Part shown: positions 34,855-43,801 of the stretch, in pieces
Position numbering within the stretch: the first letter of the stretch is position 1
How the letters are laid out: the number at the start of each line of letters is the position of its first letter
Source of the DNA: Nitrospira sp.
GTDB lineage: Bacteria; Nitrospirota; Nitrospiria; Nitrospirales; Nitrospiraceae
DNA: 64,000 nt
Assembly (NCBI GenBank): GCA_020846195.1
Contig: JADLEJ010000050.1
Location: 1 to 64,000, forward strand
Direction: 5' to 3'
Program-made: the position numbers and the translations under genes
Notes under the pieces: generated by a model
What the model was told of the DNA's origin: nothing
What the model saw: the letters and a program-made list of their open reading frames with translations, nothing else
Databases searched by the model: none

Positions 34855-34870
34855 GGGCATCTTCCCTGCA
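34855..34870 (+). promoter_or_regulatory. Sigma-54 (-24/-12) promoter candidate
   Basis: GGGCATCTTCCCTGCA fits TGGCAC-N5-TTGCA with the invariant GG and GC exactly 10 bp apart; deviations are G for T at the first base, T for C at the sixth and C for T in the -12 element. Transcription would start near 34880, about 115 nt before the TPR gene and 420 nt before the first membrane subunit. Confidence 0.5.
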
Positions 34871-34877
34871 TTGCCCT

Positions 34878-34900
34878 ATGACATATTTTGCGTATGTCAT
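34878..34900 (+). promoter_or_regulatory. Inverted repeat at the predicted transcript start
   Basis: ATGACATA (34878-34885) and TATGTCAT (34893-34900) are perfect 8-bp arms around TTTTGCG. It could be a repressor operator overlapping the start site or a 5' hairpin stabilising the mRNA. A further weaker hairpin (CCACTC/GAGTGG) follows at about 34917-34938. Confidence 0.45.
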
Positions 34901-34994
34901 GAACCGATGAACTGGCCACTCGCTGACGACCTTGAGTGGACGGTTGAAGGTCATCGTTTTATCTTCCCCCTAAACAAAGTGAGCACGGCCTCCA

Positions 34995-35234
34995 ATGTCG
35001 AATGAGCCTTGGATCGCGCGCCTGGCTGAATTGCAGAAGCTTTTGACAGTCTGCCCCGCGGATCTCCTTGCACGGTGCGAGTTGGCGCTCTTACTCGAAA
35101 AGCTGGACCAGTACGAAGAGGCTCATTTCAACTGGAAGGCGGTCCTGGATTCTGACCCGAACAATCTCAAAGCCCGCGAAGGCATGGCTCGCTGCCGAAG
35201 GCGAACCGGCCGGCCGCTGCAATCTCGGATGTGA
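34995..35234 (+). CDS. Small TPR-like protein before the Ehr cluster
   Basis: A 79-residue soluble protein with one and a half tetratricopeptide-like helices pairs (CPADLLARCELALLLEKLDQ, YEEAHFNWKAVLDSDPNNLKAREGMARC). No catalytic motif or signal peptide. It is the first gene after the predicted sigma-54 promoter and ends 66 bp before the first subunit gene, so it is probably co-transcribed and may help assembly of the complex; that role is inference. Start 34995 is the only in-frame ATG, with a weak SD. Confidence 0.6.
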   Translation: MSNEPWIARLAELQKLLTVCPADLLARCELALLLEKLDQYEEAHFNWKAVLDSDPNNLKAREGMARCRRRTGRPLQSRM

Positions 35235-35300
35235 CTCAGCAAACGACGGCCTAGCCCTGCGGAAGGGGAACTGTACTATTTATACTGATGGTCCAACCGT

Positions 35301-37325
35301 ATGCTGAATGTACTGTGGGTCCTTCTCATAGGATATGCAGCCGGCATGGTTCTCCCGCTCTATCCGCGGCAGCCAGATACACAACGCCTCGCGGCCAGTA
35401 TCTGCGCCAGCGTCGCGGCCGGCGCAGGCATCGCGTTGGGACTCCTTGGACTCACTGCGCCTGAACCGGTTGCCTTCTCCATTTCTTCGACTGCCCCACT
35501 GCTCGTTTTCGCAATCCGCATTGATCCCCTGTCGGCGTTTTTCGTCTTAACGATCTCGCTGGTCGGCCTCGCCGCCGCAATCTATGCCGTCGGGTATGTC
35601 CGGCATTTCCAGGGAGGCACCTCTATCGCGGCGCTGGGGTCGCTCGCCAACGGATTTCTTCTCTCCATGACTCTCGTCGTGCTTGCCGACAACGGACTTT
35701 TCTTTTTGATGGTCTGGGAACTGATGTCCCTTGCTTCCTACTTTCTGGTCGTCACAGAACATGAGAAAACGGACGTGCGTTACGCCGGCTTCTTCTATCT
35801 GGCTATGACGCACATCGGCACCGCATTTATCGCTCTCGCGTATTTGATCCTGTTCCAATCGGCCGGATCGTTCTCATTCGAAGCCTTTCGCCATCCGGAG
35901 CGGGCCGTACCGGAAGAGATCCGAACTCTGATCTTTCTCGCTGCCTTGATCGGCTTCGGCACAAAGGCCGGGATCGTGCCCCTGCATGTCTGGCTGCCCT
36001 ATGCCCACCCGGCCGCGCCGTCGCATATCTCCGCGCTCATGTCCGGCGTCATGATCAAGACCGCCATCTATGCGCTCATCCGGATCTACTTCGATTTCCT
36101 CGGAGGACAGTTTCCCTGGTGGTGGGGATTCCTGGTGCTGCTCGCCGGAGCTCTGTCCGCAATCCTAGGCGTGATGTATGCGCTCATGGAACACGACCTC
36201 AAGCGTCTCCTGGCATTTCATAGCGTGGAAAACATCGGCATTATTTTGCTGAGCATCGGCGCCGGCATGATTTTTCAAACCTACGGGCTCAAAGAGTTTG
36301 CCGCGCTGGGCCTGTTGGCCGGGCTCTACCACACCATCAATCATGCCATGTTCAAAACCCTGCTCTTTCTGGGAGCAGGCTCTCTCCTCTACGCGGCGCA
36401 TACGAGGAACATGGAGGAATATGGCGGGCTGCTCCGGCGCATGCCCTGGACCGGTCTGTTTTTCCTCATCGGCGCGGTATCGATCTCGGCCCTTCCCCCG
36501 ACCAACGGATTCGTGAGCGAATGGTTGATCTTTCAAACGCTCTTCCTGAGCGTTCAGCTCCCGGATCTGCTCCTCAAGTTAATGCTTCCGATTGCCGCGG
36601 CCATCCTGGCCTTGACCGGCGTATTGGCCCTGGCCTGTTTCGCCAAAGCCTTCGGCATTTCGTTTCTAGCGCTCCCGCGAAGCGCTCACGCGCGCCATGC
36701 CGAAGAAGTCCCGGCCGCCATGAAAATCGGGATGGGCATCCCGGCCCTGCTGTGCATCGGACTTGGCCTGGCTCCCATGGCCGCGATCCCGCTCCTCGAC
36801 CGGATTACCGAGCCGCTGACCGGCGTTTCCATCGCCGGCAAGGTGCTGGCGCTCGATGGCTGGGCCTTGGCGCCGGTGAATATGGAGTTCTCCAGCTTGT
36901 CGCCCTCCATGCTGGCAGCCATGCTGATTCTGACCGGGCTCCTCGGCCTGGCCTTGGCCTTTCTCTTTGGCGGCCGTCTGGCAAAGCGCTATTACAAGAC
37001 CTGGGGGTGCGGGATGAATCTCTCTCCGCGGATGGAATACACGGCCACGGGATTTGTCCAACCGATTAAGCGGGTCTTCAGCACCATTTACCAGCCGACG
37101 GTCAAGCTCGAAACCGAGTTTCTGCAAGAGTCCCGCTACTTCGCCAAACAACGGAAGTTTGAACTTCACATCGAACCGGTCTTTGAGAAGCATCTTTACG
37201 ATCCAGCCGTTCGTGTCTTTCTGAAAATCGCTGACCGTCTGCGCCTGCTCCAGGCAGGCAGCCTCCACCTGTATCTGGCCTATATTTTCGTAACGCTGGC
37301 CGTCTTATTGCTGTTCGCTGTCTAG
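35301..37325 (+). CDS. Hydrogenase-4-like subunit B (NuoL/Mrp antiporter-like)
   Basis: A 674-residue membrane protein with about 14-16 spans, homologous to HyfB/HycC. The proton-translocating core is visible: MTHIGTAFIALAYLILF, the conserved 'GTKAGIVPLHVWLPYAHPAAPSHISALMSG' segment with its lysine/histidine, and 'LLAFHSVENIGIILLSIGAG'. The C-terminal tail (from about residue 560) has the HyfB-type extension with 'YFAKQRKFELHIEPVFEKHLYDP'. It is the first of six genes with gaps of 4-14 nt, so an operon is nearly certain. It should move ions coupled to electron transfer in the small/large subunit pair. Confidence 0.88.
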   Translation: MLNVLWVLLIGYAAGMVLPLYPRQPDTQRLAASICASVAAGAGIALGLLGLTAPEPVAFSISSTAPLLVFAIRIDPLSAFFVLTISLVGLAAAIYAVGYVRHFQGGTSIAALGSLANGFLLSMTLVVLADNGLFFLMVWELMSLASYFLVVTEHEKTDVRYAGFFYLAMTHIGTAFIALAYLILFQSAGSFSFEAFRHPERAVPEEIRTLIFLAALIGFGTKAGIVPLHVWLPYAHPAAPSHISALMSGVMIKTAIYALIRIYFDFLGGQFPWWWGFLVLLAGALSAILGVMYALMEHDLKRLLAFHSVENIGIILLSIGAGMIFQTYGLKEFAALGLLAGLYHTINHAMFKTLLFLGAGSLLYAAHTRNMEEYGGLLRRMPWTGLFFLIGAVSISALPPTNGFVSEWLIFQTLFLSVQLPDLLLKLMLPIAAAILALTGVLALACFAKAFGISFLALPRSAHARHAEEVPAAMKIGMGIPALLCIGLGLAPMAAIPLLDRITEPLTGVSIAGKVLALDGWALAPVNMEFSSLSPSMLAAMLILTGLLGLALAFLFGGRLAKRYYKTWGCGMNLSPRMEYTATGFVQPIKRVFSTIYQPTVKLETEFLQESRYFAKQRKFELHIEPVFEKHLYDPAVRVFLKIADRLRLLQAGSLHLYLAYIFVTLAVLLLFAV

Positions 37326-37339
37326 GAGACGCGCGAAGG

Positions 37340-38299
37340 ATGCCCCCCATCGTCCAATCCTTGTTGCTCGTAACGGCGCAAGTCATCGTCTTGCTCGCAG
37401 TCTCGCCCTTCCTCGTGGGACTCATCCGCAAGGTAAAGGCACGATTCCAATGCCGGCAAGGCGCCGGTGTCTTCCAGCCTTATGCCGATCTCGCCAAGCT
37501 GTTCCATAAACAGCCGGTGCTTTCAACGACTACCTCATGGATCTTTACCGCCACGCCGTATATCCTCTTCGCCTCCACACTCTCTGCCGGCCTGTTGGTC
37601 CCCACGCTCAGCTCCCAGGCTCCACTGAACTTTGCGGGAAACATCATTGCGCTCGTGTATCTCCTGGCGCTGGGAACGTTTTTTCTCATTCTTGCGGGAC
37701 TCGACGCCGGATCGGCGTTCGGCGGAATGGGCGGCAGCCGGGAAGCGATCGTGGCATCGTTGACGGAGCCGACCATGATCCTTTCCGTTTTTACCATTGC
37801 GCTGACCGCCGGCTCCACCAATCTCAGCACGATTGTCCATAAGACCGCGTTGTTGGAAGGGATCGTGACCGATCCGTCCCCGCATCTGATGGCGCTGGCC
37901 GCCCTGTTCATCGTGACACTTGCCGAGACCGGCCGGGTGCCGGTCGACAATCCGGCCACGCATCTCGAACTGACCATGATTCATGAAGCGATGGTCCTGG
38001 AATACTCGGGCCGCTACCTCGCCTTAGTCGAATGGGCGGCCGGCCTGAAGCTGGCGGTGTTTCTCTCGCTGATCGCCAATGTCTTCGCGCCTTGGGGCAT
38101 TGCGACGACATTAACGCCGGCCGCATTGGCGATCGGGCTCGTGGCCTACGCGGTAAAGATTGCAGGGCTGGCGGTGTCGATCGGCGTCCTCGAATGCATG
38201 TTTGCAAAGTTGAGGCTGTTCCGCGTGACGGATCTCCTGGGCGTCGCCTTTATCCTGGCGCTGCTCGGGTTGCTGTTCTTTTACATCCTTCGGAGCTGA
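37340..38299 (+). CDS. Hydrogenase-4-like subunit C (NuoH-like)
   Basis: A 319-residue eight-span membrane protein of the NuoH/HyfC family, which links the peripheral redox arm to the ion-translocating subunits. Diagnostic segments are RKVKARFQCRQGAGVFQPYADLAKLF on the cytoplasmic side near residue 35, 'AETGRVPVDNPATHLELTMIHEAMVLEYSGR' with the charged residues lining the quinone-like cavity, and 'FAKLRLFRVTDLLG' near the C-terminus. It follows the B subunit by 14 nt and precedes the E subunit by 4 nt. In the absence of quinone the cavity would be used differently; the natural electron acceptor cannot be inferred. Confidence 0.88.
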   Translation: MPPIVQSLLLVTAQVIVLLAVSPFLVGLIRKVKARFQCRQGAGVFQPYADLAKLFHKQPVLSTTTSWIFTATPYILFASTLSAGLLVPTLSSQAPLNFAGNIIALVYLLALGTFFLILAGLDAGSAFGGMGGSREAIVASLTEPTMILSVFTIALTAGSTNLSTIVHKTALLEGIVTDPSPHLMALAALFIVTLAETGRVPVDNPATHLELTMIHEAMVLEYSGRYLALVEWAAGLKLAVFLSLIANVFAPWGIATTLTPAALAIGLVAYAVKIAGLAVSIGVLECMFAKLRLFRVTDLLGVAFILALLGLLFFYILRS

Positions 38300-38303
38300 A
38301 CCG

Positions 38304-38969
38304 ATGCCGCTTTCCTCCCACATCGGATCCCAACTCGTTGACTTGTGCTCGGCCTTGCTGTTGCTCACCTGCTTCGCCATCGTGGCGCAGCGGCGGCTCT
38401 CCGCCTGCGTCGACCTGTTCGCACTGCAGTCGGCCTTTCTCGCTCTGACGGCGGCGCTGGTGGCCTTCCTGACCGGACACCATCACATCTATATCGCGGC
38501 GGCACTGACCGGCGCGATCAAAGTGATCGCCATTCCGAGGGTGCTCAAGAAGGTCATCGAGCGCCTCAATGTCAAACGGGAACTGGTGATGAACGTCAAT
38601 GTGCCGGCCGGCCTGCTGATCTGCGGCGCCCTGGTCATGCTGGCCTTCTTCATCACGCAACCCATCATCCCGCTGGGCTTTCTGCTGACCCGCGACTCTC
38701 TGGCTATCGCGCTCGCGATCGTGCTCATCGGGTTTTTCACGATGATCGCCAGGCAAAAAGCCGTGACGCAGTTGGTGGGCTTTCTGGTCATGGAGAACGG
38801 CTTGTTCTTGGGGGCCACGGCCGCCACTTACGGGATGCCGTTGATCGTGGAGCTGGGAGTGTTCTTCGACGTGCTCATCGCGGCATTGATCGCGGGGATC
38901 TATACGAATCGCCTGCAAGACGCGTTCGATAGCGTGGATACGACTCATCTGACAGTCCTGAAAGAATAA
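38304..38969 (+). CDS. Hydrogenase-4-like subunit E (NuoK-like)
   Basis: 221 residues with about seven spans. The N-terminal half resembles NuoK (LLLLTCFAIVAQRRLSACVDLFALQSAFLALTAALVAFL with the membrane glutamine/acidic positions), fused to three more spans as in HyfE. The C-terminal 'VMENGLFLGATAATYGMPLIVELGVFFDVLIAALIAGI' is the family's characteristic end with an in-membrane Glu and Asp. Gap of 4 nt to the C subunit and 12 nt to the F subunit. Part of the proton channel. Confidence 0.85.
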   Translation: MPLSSHIGSQLVDLCSALLLLTCFAIVAQRRLSACVDLFALQSAFLALTAALVAFLTGHHHIYIAAALTGAIKVIAIPRVLKKVIERLNVKRELVMNVNVPAGLLICGALVMLAFFITQPIIPLGFLLTRDSLAIALAIVLIGFFTMIARQKAVTQLVGFLVMENGLFLGATAATYGMPLIVELGVFFDVLIAALIAGIYTNRLQDAFDSVDTTHLTVLKE

Positions 38970-38981
38970 GCAAAGGATCCG

Positions 38982-40520
38982 TTGATGATCGAAGTCTTTG
39001 TCTTGTTGATTGCCCCGTTTCTCGCGGGAGGCCTGAGCCTGATCGTGCATCGGTCCGCGCTGCTGCATGCCATCAACCTCACCAGCATGAGCCTGCTCGT
39101 GGGAGCGGAAATCATGATCACCGGGACCGTGTTGAAGGATGGCCCGTTCACGGCGCTGGGGCAGTTGGTCTATTTCGATGCCTTATCGGCCTTCATTCTC
39201 TTCATCATCGGAGCGGTCGGACTGGCCTGTTCGTTCTACATGCGCTCCTATATGGACGATCAGGTGGCGCGCGGGGTGATCGCGCCCACGCGGCTCAATC
39301 TGTTCTTTTTCCTCTTTCACATGTTTCTCCTGGCCATGGTGCTTGCAACCGTCGCCAACAGCGTTGGGGTCCAATGGGTCGCCATTGAGGCGACAACGCT
39401 AGCCACGACGTTTCTGATTGCCTTCTGGCGGCGGCGAGAATCCTTGGAGGCGGGGTGGAAGTATCTCATCCTCTGCTCGGTCGGGATCTCCCTTGCGCTC
39501 TTCGGCGTAGTGCTCACCTATTACTCATCGCAGCATGTGCTGGGCGATGTGAGCGAAGCCTTGAACGTGACGCAGTTGCTGCCGGTGGCCAGCCAGCTAA
39601 ATCCGCATGTGCTGAAGCTGGCCTTCATATTCATCCTGGTGGGCTATGGGACCAAGGTAGGGCTGGTGCCCATGCACAGCTGGCTTCCGGACGCCTATAC
39701 TGAAGCCCCGGCTCCCGTGGCGGCGATGCTGGCGGGCGTCCTGGAAATTGTCGCGGTCTATGCAATCCTTCGCATCAAGACCATTGTCGATCACGCCGTG
39801 TCTCCGGCCTTCAGCGGCGGGCTGCTGGTCTTGCTCGGGTTTGCCTCGTTTGCGACGGCCGCGCTGTTCATCCTCATTCAGCATAACTATAAACGGCTGT
39901 TCGCCTATTCCAGTATCGAGCATATGGGGATCGCCATGATCGGCTTCGGAGTCGGAGGTCCGCTGGGAACCTTCGGCGGACTGTTTCATTTGCTGAATCA
40001 TGCGTTCGCCAAGTCGATGGCGTTTTTTTCCGCGGGCAACATTCATCGTCGCTTTCACACGGTAGAGATCGGTCAGGTGCAGGGGCTGGCCATCGCCCAG
40101 CCTTGGACCGCCATAGCCTTAATGGTCGCGGGACTGGCCCTTTCGGCGCTGCCCCCGTTCGCCTCATTTGTCAGTGAAATGCAAATCGTTACGGCTCTGG
40201 CCGCGCAAGGGGTTCCGGGACAATGGCTGGGCAATGGCGGCGGCATGGTGACCGTTGCTTTCTCGGACCGATTCGCCAGCCTGGGCTTCACCGGATTGTT
40301 TTTGCTCTGCTCGCTCCTTGCCTTCAGCGGCATGCTCTACCGCATTGCCGGAATGGTCTGGGGCACTCCGCCGGAGGGAATTGCCCGGGGAGAATGCTGG
40401 ACTCTAGGGCATCTGCCGATCATGGCGCTCGCCGCGGCGTTGGTGGGATTCAGCTTCTTCATCCCTCAGCCCATGCGGCAACTATTGGAAGAGGCGACAA
40501 GAATAATCCTGGTTCACTAG
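38982..40520 (+). CDS. Hydrogenase-4-like subunit F (NuoN/Mrp-like)
   Basis: 512 residues, about 14 spans, of the antiporter-like family. The core segment LVGYGTKVGLVPMHSWLPDAYTEAPAPVAAMLAGVLE contains the lysine and proline-rich loop of HyfF, and 'YKRLFAYSSIEHMGIAMIGFGVGG' the second functional segment. A further 'LLNHAFAKSMAFFSAGNIHRRF' carries a key lysine. SD-like AAGGATCC precedes the ATG. It is the second antiporter-type subunit of the complex; unlike E. coli hydrogenase-4 there is no third one (HyfD) in this cluster. Confidence 0.87.
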   Translation: MMIEVFVLLIAPFLAGGLSLIVHRSALLHAINLTSMSLLVGAEIMITGTVLKDGPFTALGQLVYFDALSAFILFIIGAVGLACSFYMRSYMDDQVARGVIAPTRLNLFFFLFHMFLLAMVLATVANSVGVQWVAIEATTLATTFLIAFWRRRESLEAGWKYLILCSVGISLALFGVVLTYYSSQHVLGDVSEALNVTQLLPVASQLNPHVLKLAFIFILVGYGTKVGLVPMHSWLPDAYTEAPAPVAAMLAGVLEIVAVYAILRIKTIVDHAVSPAFSGGLLVLLGFASFATAALFILIQHNYKRLFAYSSIEHMGIAMIGFGVGGPLGTFGGLFHLLNHAFAKSMAFFSAGNIHRRFHTVEIGQVQGLAIAQPWTAIALMVAGLALSALPPFASFVSEMQIVTALAAQGVPGQWLGNGGGMVTVAFSDRFASLGFTGLFLLCSLLAFSGMLYRIAGMVWGTPPEGIARGECWTLGHLPIMALAAALVGFSFFIPQPMRQLLEEATRIILVH

Positions 40521-40533
40521 GGGAATGCCTGCC

Positions 40534-42126
40534 ATGGCGGAGACAAAATCCTGCGATACAGAACTCAAAACCGCTTTCCCGTCTATCGTGCAGCGCGACA
40601 CAACGCAGAGAGAATTCTCTCACTTTTTCGTCGCCAAGGACCTCCTGCCGACGATCGCCCGTCACCTCCATACCCAACCGGGCTTACATGGCAGATTGGC
40701 GCTCTTATGGGCTGTCGACAATCGCCCCGCGCGCAACACCTACGAATTGCACTACCTGTTCACCCTGGAGCCCTCTCACCGCTGGGTACTGTTATCCACG
40801 GAGCTTGCGAAAGATGATCGGGTATTCCCCTCCATCACACCGCACATTCATGCCGCACAGTGGTACGAACGGGAAATCCGCGACATGTTCGGCTTGATTC
40901 CACAAGGGCATCCGGACCTGCGGCGTTTGGTTCGGCACGAACATTGGCCTCAAGGGGCCCACCCTCTCAAAAAGGACTTCCCGTGGGACCGGGCGCTGGG
41001 TCGGCAGCAGGGTGAACATCGCTTCCACCGCATTGAGGGGGAGGGGGTCTTTGAAGTGCCGGTGGGGCCGATCCATGCCGGGATCATCGAGCCTGGTCAT
41101 TTTCGATTTTCCGTGGCAGGTGAGCCCATCATGCAGCTCGAACTGCATCATTTCTGGACACATCGCGGCGTTGAGAAGCTGTTCGAGCAACAACCATTGG
41201 CCGCAGCAGTTCCATTGGCCGAACGAGTATCCGGCGATACAACATTCGGCCATAGCCTTGCCTATTGCCAGGCAGTTGAATCGCTGCGCCATCTAGACGT
41301 GCCACGCCGTGGGCGATATCTACGCAGCCTGTTTCTCGAACTGGAGCGGCTCCACAACCATCTCGGCGACGTAGGCGCCATCTGTAACGATACGGCCTAT
41401 GCCCTCCCCCATGCCCATTGCAGCCGGATGAAAGAGCAGATCATGCAGCTCAACGACCGGCTGACCGGCTCACGATTTCTCCGTGGCCTCAACCGGGTGG
41501 GTGGAGTCGCACTCGATCTCACGGCGGCGCAATTGGCCGAGATTGCAGCTGAAATAGACCGCATGGAACAAGACTTCTCGGAACTGGAATCGATCATCGC
41601 CCACAACGCCTCCCTCATAGACCGATTGGAGGCCACCGGTGTCCTGACCGAACGCACGGCCTGGGATCATGCCGTAGTGGGAGTCGTCGGACGGGCGTCG
41701 GGCCTCGATCAAGACCTCCGGCGCGACCGGCCATTTGCCGCTTACGACGAACTTTCCGTCAAAGTAGTGCACTATCGCTATGGCGATGTGCGGGCACGGA
41801 TGCGGGTTCGCATGGATGAAATCCATGAGTCCATGCGGCTGATCAGAGAGATTCGCTTGCGGATTCCACAGGGGCCGGTCGCCGTCGAATCCAGTCCCAG
41901 GGCACAAGCCGGTGAATGGGCCTTGTCCGCCGTCGAAGGCTGGCGCGGTGAAATTCTGTACATGGTGATGGCAGGGGACAACGAAACGATTCAACGCTGT
42001 AAAGTCCGCGACCCGTCCTTTGTGAATTGGCCCGCGATTCAGTGGGCCGTCATCGGAAATATCATCCCAGACTTTCCGCTGATCAACAAAAGCTTCAATC
42101 TCTCCTATGCCGGAAATGATCTTTAG
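40534..42126 (+). CDS. Hydrogenase-4-like large subunit (NuoCD fusion, no Ni ligands)
   Basis: About 530 residues: a NuoC-like N-terminal part (EREIRDMFGLIPQGHPDLRRLVRHEHWP) fused to a NuoD/HyfG-like part. In [NiFe] hydrogenases two CxxC motifs hold the metal; here the first position reads RVSGDTTFGHS and the C-terminal one DPSFVNW, so all four cysteines are missing. The C-terminus also lacks a processing site. The protein therefore cannot be a hydrogenase and is the kind seen in Ehr complexes. ATG 40534 has a better-placed AGGGGA than ATG 40525, which abuts it. Confidence 0.87.
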   Translation: MAETKSCDTELKTAFPSIVQRDTTQREFSHFFVAKDLLPTIARHLHTQPGLHGRLALLWAVDNRPARNTYELHYLFTLEPSHRWVLLSTELAKDDRVFPSITPHIHAAQWYEREIRDMFGLIPQGHPDLRRLVRHEHWPQGAHPLKKDFPWDRALGRQQGEHRFHRIEGEGVFEVPVGPIHAGIIEPGHFRFSVAGEPIMQLELHHFWTHRGVEKLFEQQPLAAAVPLAERVSGDTTFGHSLAYCQAVESLRHLDVPRRGRYLRSLFLELERLHNHLGDVGAICNDTAYALPHAHCSRMKEQIMQLNDRLTGSRFLRGLNRVGGVALDLTAAQLAEIAAEIDRMEQDFSELESIIAHNASLIDRLEATGVLTERTAWDHAVVGVVGRASGLDQDLRRDRPFAAYDELSVKVVHYRYGDVRARMRVRMDEIHESMRLIREIRLRIPQGPVAVESSPRAQAGEWALSAVEGWRGEILYMVMAGDNETIQRCKVRDPSFVNWPAIQWAVIGNIIPDFPLINKSFNLSYAGNDL

Positions 42127-42140
42127 CGAGGAGGTTGCAC

Positions 42141-42647
42141 ATGTTTCGTATTCTGAAAAAAAGCCTCAAGACCGGAGTGGCGACGGGCCGGCACCCTCAA
42201 GCCACCCAGTCCTCCGAACCACTCACGCCGGAGGCGCATAAGAAAGCCTCGGCGTTCAATCGATCGCTGGCCATCCGCGAAGTCGACACCGGGTCCTGCA
42301 ATGCCTGCGAGGTGGAGATGAACGCCTTGACCAATCCTGTCTATGATGCCGAGCGGTTCGGCATCCACATCGCGGCCTCGCCGCGCCATGCCGACGCCCT
42401 GGTCGTCACAGGGCCGGTCACCGTTAACATGGCGCGCGCCTTGAAGGATGTCTATAAACAGACGCCCGATCCGAAACTGGTGATTGCGCTGGGCGATTGC
42501 GCCATCGACTGCGGCGCCTTCAAAGGGAGCTATGCGGTGACCGGGCCGGTCGACCGGCATATTCCGGTCGATGTCCGCATTCCCGGCTGCCCGCCGCGGC
42601 CAGCGGATATCCTGAAGGCACTGACCGATATCCAGGAAAGACCGTGA
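42141..42647 (+). CDS. Hydrogenase-4-like small subunit (NuoB-like)
   Basis: 168 residues with the proximal [4Fe-4S] ligands intact: GSCNACEVE, GDCAIDCGAF and GCPPRPADIL. This is the NuoB/HyfI-type subunit that passes electrons to the large subunit. ATG 42141 has a strong AGGAGG 7 nt upstream; the track's 42135 is a TTG. It ends the operon: no ferredoxin-type subunits (HyfA, HyfH) and no HyfD are found here, so the electron input must come from a protein coded elsewhere. Confidence 0.88.
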   Translation: MFRILKKSLKTGVATGRHPQATQSSEPLTPEAHKKASAFNRSLAIREVDTGSCNACEVEMNALTNPVYDAERFGIHIAASPRHADALVVTGPVTVNMARALKDVYKQTPDPKLVIALGDCAIDCGAFKGSYAVTGPVDRHIPVDVRIPGCPPRPADILKALTDIQERP

Positions 42648-42840
42648 CCGGCTAAAGCACAGCCCTGTCCGCCTTTCAAAGAAATCGGCGAACTGCCCAG
42701 GGGAAATATAGAGAGGCTCTCGGCAGAGTGCGATTTGCAATCGGCACGCAGCCAGCCGTATCATCGGCTTCCATGCAGATCTCGGCACAGCATCACGTAA
42801 GAACTGTCCCCATCACGTCCTCCATAAGATCGAGCCAGCC

Positions 42841-43779
42841 ATGAACTGCACAAAATGCAAAACCCGCGCGGTGATCGATCTGCCACGGCATAATGCCGCC
42901 CTCTGTAAAGGTTGCTTCAACCACTACGTGCATGACCAGGTCGGCCGGGCCATCAAATCAGAAAAGATGTTCGGGAAAGACGACCGCATTCTCGTTGCCG
43001 TATCGGGCGGCAAGGACAGTCTGGCGCTCTGGGATGTGCTCCTCAAGATGGGCTACAAGGCCGATGCGCTCTACGTCAATCTCGGCATCGGCGGCTATTC
43101 AGAAGTATCTCATGCGAAAGTGGTCAAGTTTTCAGAAACCGTGGCCGCCCCGCATGGCGCAATGCTGCATGTGCATACCGTCGAGCAGGAAGCCGGGGCC
43201 GGCATCAAGGAACTGGCCATGCTGCTTCACCGCCCGACCTGTTCCACCTGCGGCACGATCAAGCGCTACCAGTTCAATCGCGTGGCGCTGGAACAGAAAT
43301 ACGATGTCATGGCGACAGGCCACAATCTCGACGATGAAGCCGCCCGCCTGCTGGGCAACGTGCTCCGCTGGCAGGAGGAATATTTAGACAAGCAATCCCC
43401 CAACTTGCCGGCCTCCCTCGACGGGTTCGCCAAGAAAGTGAAGCCGCTCTTTCGCCTGTCCGAACGCGAACTGGCCGCCTACTCGGTGTTGAATCGAATC
43501 GATTACATCGTCGAAGAATGCCCGATGGCGAAAGGCGCCCGAACGCTGCTCTACAAGGAAGTGTTGAACCGGCTCGAAACGGAATCGCCCGGCACCAAGC
43601 AGGCCTTCTATTGCGGCTTTCTCGATAAGCAACGCAAGCCGGACGCGGCCCCGACTACGATAGCCGAGAAGGACCAGGCCCTGCTGCATCCCTGCACCGC
43701 CTGCGGCCAGCCGACCATCGCCGAAGTCTGCTCCTATTGCAAGATGATGGCGCGAGCCAAAGCCCATTCTGCCTCATAA
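42841..43779 (+). CDS. TtuA/Ncs6-like tRNA thiolation enzyme
   Basis: 312 residues of the TtcA/TtuA superfamily. N-terminal zinc finger CTKCKTRAVI...LCKGCF, PP-loop ATP-binding motif AVSGGKDSLALWDVL, [4Fe-4S]-type cysteines in the central domain (RPTCSTCGTIKRYQFN), and a C-terminal zinc finger CTACGQPTIAEVCSYCK are all visible; two zinc fingers are the signature of TtuA/Ncs6 and not of TtcA. It thiolates uridine in tRNA, using sulfur from a ubiquitin-like carrier, for which the 31297 gene is a candidate. Monocistronic; the 190 bp before it contain no gene. Confidence 0.85.
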   Translation: MNCTKCKTRAVIDLPRHNAALCKGCFNHYVHDQVGRAIKSEKMFGKDDRILVAVSGGKDSLALWDVLLKMGYKADALYVNLGIGGYSEVSHAKVVKFSETVAAPHGAMLHVHTVEQEAGAGIKELAMLLHRPTCSTCGTIKRYQFNRVALEQKYDVMATGHNLDDEAARLLGNVLRWQEEYLDKQSPNLPASLDGFAKKVKPLFRLSERELAAYSVLNRIDYIVEECPMAKGARTLLYKEVLNRLETESPGTKQAFYCGFLDKQRKPDAAPTTIAEKDQALLHPCTACGQPTIAEVCSYCKMMARAKAHSAS

Positions 43780-43801
43780 ACTCTGTACGATTTATATTCA
43801 C

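Noticed and set aside
35301-42647. Annotation as a functional [NiFe] hydrogenase 4
   Set aside because: No CxxC nickel ligands in the large subunit and no ferredoxin-type subunits or maturation genes nearby.
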